The position numbers were made by a program, and so were the translations under genes. Shown here piece after piece: positions 1 through 6,269 of a DNA stretch of 11,463 nt. Numbering within the stretch: the first letter of the stretch is position 1; every line of letters starts with the position of its first letter. The stretch covers positions 1 to 11,463 of the forward strand of contig JAQVUQ010000048.1 in the NCBI GenBank assembly GCA_028699365.1, written 5' to 3'. Origin of the DNA: UBA5359 sp028699365 [NCBI: bacterium]. GTDB taxonomy: Bacteria; UBP13; UBA5359. The notes beneath the pieces were generated by a model. The model made no database searches. It worked only from the letters and a program-made list of their open reading frames with translations, and had not been told where the DNA came from.

Positions 1-1343
1 TCATCTTTGAGGCCGGTATTACTTCGGGACGGGCAGTCTGTGGTCTGCCTACGGAAGCCTGTGCTCTGAAGCTGGTGGAACTGCCCAGGGCGGCCAAAGC
101 GGAGCTTGCCCGCATGGTGCGTTACGAGGCTGAGTTGCAGATGCCTCTACCGCTGGCGGATATGGCCTGGGGATACCAGGTATACGATTCTTCGGAGACG
201 GCTCGGCCCGCACTTATCGCCGGCATAAGGCGTGAAGCCGCCGATGAAACCGCATCCATGGCTGAGGCGGCGCATCTCGAAGCGACTATCATTACCTTTG
301 CCATGGCTGCCGCTGTCAGGAGCGTCGGCAGCGCCTCTAACGATGCCGGTCCGGTCATGATACTGGATATCGGACGAGAGAGGATCAATATCGGCATTGC
401 CGGTCATGGAAACCTGGTTTACTCGCGCAGCGTGCAGCAGAGCATGGAGTTGGAAGGCTCTATGGAAACATGGTTGAATGAAGCGGCCGCAGAGATGAAA
501 CGTTCCATTTTTTCACTGGCGGCAGGCGGAAGCCTCGCCATCCCCGGCAGGGCGGTAGTGGTAGGTGAATATGCCTCGGTTTCAGGTTTATGTGAAAGGC
601 TGTCTGAATTGTCGGAGATGGAGGTCACGGCAGGTAATCCGTGGCCCGGTATGAGCGTGGCCGAGACTGTTGTTAAGGGAGATGCCACAGATCCGGCTGC
701 TTATGCCGTTGCCACAGGTCTGGCCCTGATGGGGTTTGACGGCAGGGGATATATTAATCTGTTGCCGGGACACAGGCTTGAGGAGAGGGTTGCACGGCGC
801 CGGAACAGCATCATGCTGTCCGGGTTGGGCGCTGCCGCCCTGTTGCTGTCATTTGTTCTGATGAGCGGACACGGCGCTTTAACCGACAAAGCGGCGGAGT
901 TACGGGAAACGAGAACGCAGTTACAGGAGGCCAGGGCAGCCATGCGGGGAACAGAGCCTGCGGCAGGTACTTCCGTCGATACGTTGCGCCGGCGGATCGA
1001 CGGCATTAAGAGCAGGGAGACGAGCCCGCTGGAGTTGCTGCGTCTGCTGAGCCTGGAAATGCCGTCCGGTGTGTGGCTGACGGAACTCTCTTATGAAAAG
1101 GATAAATCCTTGACCATCAAGGGCAAGGGGCATACCAATGCCGCCATTGCCGCTGTCGTGGGCAGGCTCTCCGAAGCCGGCTTTTTCCACAGCGTCACTC
1201 TTGATTATTCCAACCAGGAACAGGATGATGTTGCTGTAAACTACGATTTCAGGATAACCTGCTCCTGGCTGAAGAATAAAGGCACGTTGCGCTCTGAGAC
1301 GCGGGCGGACGACAGCCGGAAAACGGGGATAACAGTGCAATGA
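1..1343 (+). CDS. GspL-like type II secretion / pilus assembly protein (PilM-PilN fusion), 5' partial
   Basis: Inner-membrane platform protein of a type II secretion or type IV pilus-like machine. The reading frame is open to the window edge (first whole codon at 3), so the start lies outside. A GTG at 75 falls inside the conserved PilM core and is not the start. About 446 residues are visible. The N-terminal part is a PilM-type actin-like fold, with the phosphate-loop-like ILDIG (about nt 360-374) and the closing motif YINLLPGHRLEERVARRR just before a single membrane helix (about 813-866). A short coiled coil follows, then a PilN-type periplasmic domain with LPSGVWLTEL-like EMPSGVWLTEL and a terminal FRITCSW strand. 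GspL is by family knowledge a natural PilM+PilN fusion, and this is why I prefer GspL over separate pilM and pilN. Its stop overlaps the next start by ATGA. Perhaps 50-60 N-terminal residues are missing. Confidence 0.85.
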   Translation, partial: IFEAGITSGRAVCGLPTEACALKLVELPRAAKAELARMVRYEAELQMPLPLADMAWGYQVYDSSETARPALIAGIRREAADETASMAEAAHLEATIITFAMAAAVRSVGSASNDAGPVMILDIGRERINIGIAGHGNLVYSRSVQQSMELEGSMETWLNEAAAEMKRSIFSLAAGGSLAIPGRAVVVGEYASVSGLCERLSELSEMEVTAGNPWPGMSVAETVVKGDATDPAAYAVATGLALMGFDGRGYINLLPGHRLEERVARRRNSIMLSGLGAAALLLSFVLMSGHGALTDKAAELRETRTQLQEARAAMRGTEPAAGTSVDTLRRRIDGIKSRETSPLELLRLLSLEMPSGVWLTELSYEKDKSLTIKGKGHTNAAIAAVVGRLSEAGFFHSVTLDYSNQEQDDVAVNYDFRITCSWLKNKGTLRSETRADDSRKTGITVQ

Positions 1344-1930
1344 TCAGCATTTTTAAACGATGTTCGTCCTTTACGGCCGTGATCCTTCTGGGGATATTAG
1401 TTGCAGTCACGCTTATCGGCGTCGTCGGGCAACGGGTGTATATGTCGCGTGCCGCCAGGGAACTCAGCCTCACCCGAAAAGAGTCCGCAGGACTGGTAAG
1501 AGATCTCAGGGCTCTGCGGCTGCACTCCAGGGAATATGCCGAACTCTCCGCCGGCCTGGGTATAGCCGAGGCCGGCGCGTCTGCCGAAACAGGCGGTGTC
1601 TCGGCTATGATCGACAGAGTGACCGGAATCGTCGAATCCCAGGGTTGTGCCGTGACCAGCCTTCGTCCGGAGCAGGCAACAGTAAAAGAGGGCGTATCGC
1701 GTCAACCCATAAGAATCGGTTTGGAATGCAGCCTGGACGAACTGATCAGGATTCTGTATAAAACCGAGCGGGACAAGCATCTTCTTGTTGTAGAGAAGAT
1801 GGATGTCCGGCAGCCTGAAGGCGATAAAAATGGTATACCCGGCCGGCTCAGGGTGGAGATGACCGTTGCATCCTTTACGCTTGAGCAGAGCGATAACGCT
1901 TCGATGAAGAAGGGAAGTGACAAGAGATGA
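1340..1930 (+). CDS. GspM/PilO-like inner-membrane platform protein
   Basis: A 196-residue bitopic protein. It has a short cytoplasmic N-terminus, one membrane helix at about residues 11-32, a heptad-like segment at about 37-66, and a periplasmic domain from about 86 to 182 ending in a VEMTVASF strand. This layout is that of PilO and GspM, which pair with PilN/GspL through ferredoxin-like periplasmic domains. The family has little sequence conservation, so the call rests on topology, size and position between a GspL-like and a GspC-like gene. The ATG overlaps the upstream stop (ATGA at 1340-1343), suggesting translational coupling. The 3' end overlaps the next gene in the same way (1927-1930). 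GspM versus PilO cannot be decided from sequence alone. Confidence 0.75.
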   Translation: MISIFKRCSSFTAVILLGILVAVTLIGVVGQRVYMSRAARELSLTRKESAGLVRDLRALRLHSREYAELSAGLGIAEAGASAETGGVSAMIDRVTGIVESQGCAVTSLRPEQATVKEGVSRQPIRIGLECSLDELIRILYKTERDKHLLVVEKMDVRQPEGDKNGIPGRLRVEMTVASFTLEQSDNASMKKGSDKR

Positions 1931-2781
1931 AAGCTATCGAACGACTGAAATCGATCGAAATCAGCCCGCTCACCGGAGGAGCAGCCATAGTCTCTCTGTT
2001 GCTTATCGCCCTGGTGGCGATTATGTGGGTCAAGAGTTCGCTGAATCGTGTGCCGGACGGTCCGGACAGTAAGACGAGCGGATATGCCGATAGCGATTTG
2101 AAACCTGCCGCCGACGTTTCCCCCGCCCGCAAGGGCTCCCTGAAGCCCGGCGGGGACTTCACCGACTATACGGTAATAGTCGACAGGAATATATTTGCGT
2201 CTACACGCACGGCAACGGATTCGGCCGATGGTGCGAAGGCGGGAAGTGCGTCCGGGAAATCGGATGCATCGGATCTGAATCTGGCTTCGCTCCTTCTGCC
2301 GGGCCTGGCTCTGCCGTCGTCCTCCTCTGCCCAGGGGAGCAAGCCGGCCGATGATCCTGTCGGCGGCATCAGAAAGAGTATGGCCTTCACCGGTGTGGTG
2401 GAGAGCGGGGGCGAGAAACGCGCTTTGCTGGAGAACCTGTCGACATCGGAAACCCGGTTTGCGGCGCAGGGAGAAGAGATCTTCGGCCTGCGGCTGGCGG
2501 AGATCGGTGAGCGATACATAATCCTGGAAAAAGACGGCTCACAGGTGAGGCTGGAGATGGGTGAGAACAAATCCGACTCGGTGCCCGGCGCCAAAGCGGC
2601 CGCGCCCGCCGGGGCCGCTGCCGGACAGACCCCTGCAACCGGCCGGCCCGGCAGCGTGTCCACACCGGCTGCGGGCGGTTTTCCTAATGCCGGCCGCTTC
2701 GAGAATATGCGACGTAGATTTTCAGAGAGGCGACAAAGCAGCACCGATGGTGCCGCCAACGTCCCCTCCGGATCCAGATAG
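1927..2781 (+). CDS. GspC/PilP-like periplasmic connector protein
   Basis: A 284-residue protein expected to link the inner-membrane platform to the secretin. It has a membrane helix at about residues 17-35 and then a Ser/Pro/Gly-rich linker. The homology-region signature YTVIVDRNIFAS (81-92) resembles the RN-[LI]-F motif of PulC/GspC. A second low-complexity linker leads to a PilP/GspC homology-region beta domain at about 150-213, with FTGVV, ALLENLST, QGEEIFGLRLAEI and VRLEMGE. There is no PDZ domain after it. Instead, residues about 217-284 form an Ala/Pro/Gly-rich tail with an Arg-rich patch (NMRRRFSERR). The start overlaps the upstream stop by ATGA. The secretin gene begins 22 bases after the stop. 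Whether it is nearer GspC or PilP is uncertain, but the role as secretin partner fits both the domain and the position. Confidence 0.8.
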   Translation: MKAIERLKSIEISPLTGGAAIVSLLLIALVAIMWVKSSLNRVPDGPDSKTSGYADSDLKPAADVSPARKGSLKPGGDFTDYTVIVDRNIFASTRTATDSADGAKAGSASGKSDASDLNLASLLLPGLALPSSSSAQGSKPADDPVGGIRKSMAFTGVVESGGEKRALLENLSTSETRFAAQGEEIFGLRLAEIGERYIILEKDGSQVRLEMGENKSDSVPGAKAAAPAGAAAGQTPATGRPGSVSTPAAGGFPNAGRFENMRRRFSERRQSSTDGAANVPSGSR

Positions 2782-2803
2782 CAAGGGAAGGAAGTAAACG
2801 AAT

Positions 2804-5302
2804 ATGCGTTCATTGATCGGATTGATTTTGATGCTCTGCTCGCTCGGATTGTTCGCTGCTTATCCACGGATGGCGACAGTCGATGGCGATGAATTACAGT
2901 CCGGGACGATTGCCGCTCCACCAGCCGCTGTTATGCCGGTTGGTAGACCTGAAGCGGACCCGACACCCGCTGCCGCGCCTGCATCTGCCGAGGGCCCTGC
3001 GCCTGCGCCGGCCCCGGCCACGGTGCCAGCCCCTGCTGCTGCGCCGACCACTGAGAGAACAGGCAGCAGTAATGGGCTTGGAAGCGGGATGCCTTCCGGG
3101 GCAAGACAGTCGGACCGGTTCTCTTCAAGGATATCCATAAGCTTCGACAGGGCCGACATAGGCAGTGTTTTGAAGTATCTGAGCACCGTCAGCAGGATAC
3201 CAATTGTCACCGACCCTGACATAAAAGGCAATATCACCATAGTCAGCATGAGGGAGATAACCCTGGCGGAAGCTTATGAGGTTATCAACGCCGCTCTGCG
3301 GGTCCGCGGCTACGCCATGGTCGGCGGGCTGAACAGCAAGGTGATACGTGTCGTGCCTCTGAAAAAGGCTATTGCCGACAACATGGATGTGAGATCAGGC
3401 AAGGATCCTCAGAAGATGACTGCCGGCGATAATATGGTGACGCAGGTAATGCCGCTGGATTTCGTCAATGCCGTCAAGCTGAAGGACGAACTGAAGCCTC
3501 TGGTATCGGATGACCAGGCCAGCCTGGTGGCCATATCTTCCACCAATACCATCATCGTTACCGATACGGCCGGCAACGTGCGCCGTATTGCCGAGATAAT
3601 CAGGGAGTTGGACAAAGACAATTCCGATGTTCTGGATGTCGAGATATATGCATGTAAATATGCCAGCGCTTCCAGCCTGGCCGATACTGTCAACAAGGTG
3701 TTTCAAAACAAACAAGATACCACTACCGCTGCCGCTCAGGCAAACATGGCGCGCCAGGCTCAGCAGCAGGGCCAGGCACAGACCCAGATACAGAGCAGCG
3801 ACGGCCTTATAAGTCTTAAAGGTGAACTTCGCATAGCCGCCGATGACCGCACCAACAGCCTTATTATTTCGGCCTCCAAGGCGCGGGTGAAGCTGGTTAT
3901 GGATATGGTGAGGAAGCTGGATGTGGATACCCAGCCGGAGGTTAAGGCCAGAGCCTTTCCATTGAAATATGCGGATGCCAGTACTGTAGCCAGTCAGTTG
4001 AGTCTTCTGTTCGAACAACCGCAGGGAAGTACCTCTTCTACGGCACAGCGTAGCCGGAACCCCTTCGCCGGCATGGCTGTAGAAGGCAATACGTCTGCGA
4101 CTACATCCGGCTACGCCGGTTTGAAACGCAACACCGTGGTAGCCGATGTCCGGACCAACTCTGTCGTGGTGACGGCTACGGAACAGAATATGCGGGAGTT
4201 TGAATCAATGATAAAGGAGCTTGATGCACCCAAGGTTCTCAGCGAGATAACCAGGCATTTTTCGCTGAAATACGCTACGGCCTCTGATCTGGCAACGACT
4301 CTGAATCAACTCTTCCGTGGCAGCACCAGTCAAAGCAGTTCCAGGAACAATTACTCCTTTCTGCTCTTCGGCAACAGCACGCAGACAACGGACGGCCCTC
4401 TGGCCCAGCTCAAAAATATCACCGTGGTGGCCGAGACGAAGACGAACGCTCTGTTGGTAACCGGACCGCCCAATTCCTTCTCTGTCATAGAGGATCTGAT
4501 CTCCAAGCTGGACAAGAGAACGGCTCAGGTCTTCGTAGAGGTAGCTATCGTGGATGTGACGCTCGATAACGATACCAGGTTCGGCCTGGAGTGGAACTGG
4601 ACCAATCCGACCAGTCCCTCCGGACGGACTCAGGACGGCGGTGTCGATTTCGATCTGGCCAAGGAAACGAGCGGCTTTAAATACAGTGTTATCAGCGATA
4701 ACGTCCAGGCTCTTCTCCGTGCCTTGAAGACCAGGTCCGACGTCAAGGTGCTGTCCACGCCGTCCATCACTACAGCCGATAATGTTCAGGCAAAAATAAG
4801 CATAGGGCAGGACGAGCCGTTCATCTCGAGCGAGACTGAGACTACAGGTGGCAGTCTGCGACGTACGGTAAGCTTTAAAAACGTGGCTATAGCGTTGACG
4901 GTAACGCCGCATGTCAATGAAGCCAGCGATGTTATCGCTTTGGACGTTCTGCAGACCATAAACGAGATCATCGGACGGGAAGCGGAACTGGGAGCGCCTA
5001 TAATCGCCAGCCGTGAGGCCCAGACCAAAATAAGCGTTAAAGATGGGCAGACGATAGTCATCGGCGGGATAATCAAGAACAACCGGGAGCGTATCAACAA
5101 AGCTGTGCCGCTGCTCTCCGATCTGCCTTTGATAGGCAACCTCTTCAAGTCCAGCGAATGGAACAACCAGCAAAGCGAATTAATGGTCTTCCTCACGCCA
5201 CACATACTTAAGGATGACGAGGCGGTTGCGGCCATAACCGACAGGGCCAAATCGTTGCTGCCGGTGCAGCCTCAAGAGGGCATACTAGGCGTCGGGAAAT
5301 AA
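2804..5302 (+). CDS. gspD: Type II secretion system secretin, GspD-like, with four N1-type domains
   Basis: Outer-membrane channel of the secretion system. Signal peptide at residues 1-19, then a Pro/Ala-rich linker (about 39-82). N0 domain at about 108-186, then N1 (211-272) and three similar repeats N2 (277-374), N3 (380-477) and N4 (481-571). The C-terminal secretin beta-barrel domain spans about 574-804 and carries the family signature VPLLSDLPLIGNLF (768-781). At 832 residues it is longer than a usual GspD of about 650-700, because of the extra N-type domain, a Gln/Ala-rich insert in N2 (about 301-330) and Ser-rich inserts in N3 and N4. The ATG at 2804 has a Shine-Dalgarno AGGAAG at 2789-2794. 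It follows the GspC-like gene closely and is the last gene of the operon before a strong hairpin. N0-N1-N2-N3 is the GspD plan, whereas PilQ normally has AMIN domains, which I do not see. Confidence 0.93.
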   Translation: MRSLIGLILMLCSLGLFAAYPRMATVDGDELQSGTIAAPPAAVMPVGRPEADPTPAAAPASAEGPAPAPAPATVPAPAAAPTTERTGSSNGLGSGMPSGARQSDRFSSRISISFDRADIGSVLKYLSTVSRIPIVTDPDIKGNITIVSMREITLAEAYEVINAALRVRGYAMVGGLNSKVIRVVPLKKAIADNMDVRSGKDPQKMTAGDNMVTQVMPLDFVNAVKLKDELKPLVSDDQASLVAISSTNTIIVTDTAGNVRRIAEIIRELDKDNSDVLDVEIYACKYASASSLADTVNKVFQNKQDTTTAAAQANMARQAQQQGQAQTQIQSSDGLISLKGELRIAADDRTNSLIISASKARVKLVMDMVRKLDVDTQPEVKARAFPLKYADASTVASQLSLLFEQPQGSTSSTAQRSRNPFAGMAVEGNTSATTSGYAGLKRNTVVADVRTNSVVVTATEQNMREFESMIKELDAPKVLSEITRHFSLKYATASDLATTLNQLFRGSTSQSSSRNNYSFLLFGNSTQTTDGPLAQLKNITVVAETKTNALLVTGPPNSFSVIEDLISKLDKRTAQVFVEVAIVDVTLDNDTRFGLEWNWTNPTSPSGRTQDGGVDFDLAKETSGFKYSVISDNVQALLRALKTRSDVKVLSTPSITTADNVQAKISIGQDEPFISSETETTGGSLRRTVSFKNVAIALTVTPHVNEASDVIALDVLQTINEIIGREAELGAPIIASREAQTKISVKDGQTIVIGGIIKNNRERINKAVPLLSDLPLIGNLFKSSEWNNQQSELMVFLTPHILKDDEAVAAITDRAKSLLPVQPQEGILGVGK
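3632..4516 (+). repeat. Three tandem secretin N-domain repeats within gspD (N2-N3-N4)
   Basis: The protein contains three consecutive units opening with very similar strings: IYACKYASASSLADTVNKVF, then AFPLKYADASTVASQLSLLF, then HFSLKYATASDLATTLNQLF. Each unit later contains a [DE]-x-[RK]-TN-[SA]-[LV] strand (DDRTNSLIIS, DVRTNSVVVT, ETKTNALLVT) and ends in a helix followed by LD. Unit length is about 90-100 residues, and the central insert differs in each. The upstream N1 is more divergent. The similarity suggests duplication of an N-domain within this gene or its ancestor. Confidence 0.85.
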
Positions 5303-5313
5303 AGGTCCAAACA

Positions 5314-5349
5314 GCATCCCGCGCCCGGCATCAGCCGGGCGCGGGATGC
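5314..5349 (+). terminator. Perfect 16-bp hairpin after the secretin gene
   Basis: Arms GCATCCCGCGCCCGGC (5314-5329) and GCCGGGCGCGGGATGC (5334-5349) are exact reverse complements around a 4-nt ATCA loop, starting 11 bases after the gspD stop. There is no T-run on either side, so it may be a poor intrinsic terminator and could act instead as a 3'-end stabiliser. The position at the operon end supports a transcription-end role. Confidence 0.65.
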
Positions 5350-5381
5350 AGGCCTCGGTTGCCGCACATTAGTTGCTGAAA

Positions 5382-5390
5382 TGATATAAT
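5382..5390 (+). promoter_or_regulatory. Extended -10 promoter of the P-loop kinase gene, leaderless
   Basis: TGATATAAT is a perfect extended -10 (TGnTATAAT). The hexamer at 5385-5390 ends 6 bases before the ATG at 5397, so the expected transcription start falls on or next to the start codon. TTGCCG at 5359-5364 is too far away (20-bp spacer) to be a good -35. The TGA of the extended motif is also an in-frame stop, so no longer protein is possible. Confidence 0.65.
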
Positions 5391-5396
5391 TGGGAT

Positions 5397-5831
5397 ATGA
5401 AAAAGACACTGTACATACTTCGCGGCCTGCCCGGCTCAGGCAAAAGTACCATAGCAGGCCGGATCAGCGACGGCAGGGGAGTGATCCTGTCGACAGACGA
5501 GTATTTCATGGATGGTGAGCTCTATAACTTCAATCCATCCCGATTGGGCGCAGCGCACAAATGGAACCTTTCCCGTGCAATTCTGTCTATGGACAAAGGG
5601 ATAACTCCGGTAATCATCGATAACACCAACGTCAGGTTGCGGGATGCCGAACGGTATATCAAGGCCGCTGTCGCCAGAGGTTACTGCGTAGAGGTGAGGG
5701 AACCAGATACCCTCTGGAAGTTCGATGCCGCCGAGTTAGCCAGGCGTAACCGTCACGGTGTTTCAGAGGAAGCTATCGGCAAAATGCTGGATCGTTGGGA
5801 AGACGAGCGCAGATTCATGCGTTTTGCATAG
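5397..5831 (+). CDS. AAA_33 / N4BP2L-like P-loop kinase
   Basis: A 144-residue soluble P-loop protein. Walker A is GLPGSGKS at residues 10-17. STDEYF (32-37), AHKWNL (53-58), VIIDNTN (72-78), REPDTLWKFD (101-110) and RRNRHGV (116-122) follow. This order matches the AAA_33 / polynucleotide-kinase-like fold, and in particular the vertebrate N4BP2L1/N4BP2L2 family, which shares the DNTN, PDT.WKFD and ARRN.HGV blocks. From the fold I infer an ATP-dependent phosphotransferase; the substrate (nucleic-acid 5' end, nucleotide or other) is not evident. The ATG at 5397 is fixed by an in-frame TGA at 5382 and by Walker A only nine residues in. There is no Shine-Dalgarno, and an extended -10 lies directly before the start, so the mRNA is probably leaderless. 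It stands alone between the secretin operon and a broken kinase gene. Confidence 0.85.
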   Translation: MKKTLYILRGLPGSGKSTIAGRISDGRGVILSTDEYFMDGELYNFNPSRLGAAHKWNLSRAILSMDKGITPVIIDNTNVRLRDAERYIKAAVARGYCVEVREPDTLWKFDAAELARRNRHGVSEEAIGKMLDRWEDERRFMRFA

Positions 5832-5878
5832 CGTCGTCGATGGGTATTATTGATACGCGGTTTCCATGATCGGCAGCG

Positions 5879-6139
5879 TTGAAACTTATGCCGCGGGATA
5901 TAGAGAGCAGAGCCGACGAACTCAGCACCATCGTCAATTCCATTGCCGACGGTCTGCCTCATATATTCGAGCGCTTTTATAGAACCGGGAAAGCGCGTAA
6001 GGGAGGCGGCCTCGGGCTGGGATTGTATATAACAAGGTTACTGGTCGAAGCAAACGGTGGCCGCATATGTGTCGAAAGCCGTCCTGGAAAAGGCAGCACG
6101 TTTATCTTTACTTTACCGATTTACAAGGAAACTGAATAA
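5879..6139 (+). pseudogene. Remnant of a sensor histidine kinase with a large internal deletion
   Basis: The 86-codon frame joins two pieces of a histidine kinase that are normally a few hundred residues apart. Residues about 7-25 (ESRADELSTIVNSIADGL) look like the helix and first strand that open a PAS domain. The next residues are IFERFYRTG (F box), GGLGLGLYI (G2 box) and the final strands of a HATPase_c domain up to FIFTLPIYKE. The rest of the PAS, the HisKA domain with its histidine, and the N and G1 boxes are absent. It cannot bind ATP normally or autophosphorylate. The best start is TTG 5879 or ATG 5888, without a Shine-Dalgarno; an in-frame stop sits at 5867. The remnant is not a recent copy of the intact kinase downstream, since the shared boxes differ (FERFYRTGKARKGG here, FERFYQAEPVLTRIHGG there). 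The frame has stayed open, so a short peptide could still be made. Confidence 0.75.
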
Positions 6140-6167
6140 CGCCGGGTAATTAGCTGATGGAACTCTT

Positions 6168-6212
6168 CGACCGGTGGCACCGTCTTAATGTTATAATGTC
6201 GCGTACCGGTCG
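6168..6212 (+). promoter_or_regulatory. DUF4139 promoter (extended -10) enclosed by an inverted repeat, probable operator
   Basis: TGTTATAAT at 6189-6197 is a perfect extended -10, giving an expected start near 6204 and a leader of about 66 nt. The 8-bp arms CGACCGGT (6168-6175) and ACCGGTCG (6205-6212) are exact reverse complements and lie at the -35 position and at the transcription start. Each contains the self-palindromic ACCGGT, and the two copies are 35 bp apart. This arrangement is what a repressor binding both sides of a promoter would need. The operator role is inferred. Confidence 0.5.
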
Positions 6213-6258
6213 TGTTGACGGGAGCATATACTTGTCTGCTGCCGGTCGCTGAATATGC

Positions 6259-6265
6259 AGGAGGT
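6259..6265 (+). promoter_or_regulatory. Shine-Dalgarno that decides the DUF4139 start
   Basis: AGGAGGT lies 4 bases before ATG 6270 and overlaps the alternative in-frame ATG at 6255, which has no ribosome-binding site. The signal peptide begins properly at 6270. Confidence 0.85.
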
Positions 6266-6269
6266 CAAA

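Noticed and set aside
75-77. GTG as start of the first gene
   Set aside because: The same frame is open to the window edge and the residues before it (ITSGRAVCGLPTEACALKL) align with the PilM/GspL core, so the gene is cut by the window.
2166-2921. 251-codon minus-strand open frame
   Set aside because: It is antisense to the GspC-like and secretin genes, has low-complexity translation (Ala/Pro/Ser/Arg) and no recognisable domain; it arises from the GC-rich linkers.
3632-4516. Tandem repeats as a possible mobile or CRISPR-like array
   Set aside because: The repetition is at protein level only, within secretin N-domains; the DNA repeats are diverged and there are no regular short repeats or spacers.
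4205-5173. 322-codon minus-strand open frame inside gspD
   Set aside because: It is antisense to the conserved N4 and barrel domains of the secretin, and its translation shows no family motif.
5359-5364. TTGCCG as a -35 box for the P-loop kinase promoter
   Set aside because: The spacer to TATAAT would be 20 bp, which is too long; the extended -10 explains the promoter better.
5879-6139. A functional single-domain HATPase (anti-sigma or GHKL type)
   Set aside because: The N and G1 boxes needed for nucleotide binding are absent, so it cannot be an intact ATPase domain.
6255-6257. ATG 6255 as start of the DUF4139 gene
   Set aside because: It overlaps the Shine-Dalgarno of ATG 6270, has no ribosome-binding site itself, and would add five residues before a well-formed signal peptide.
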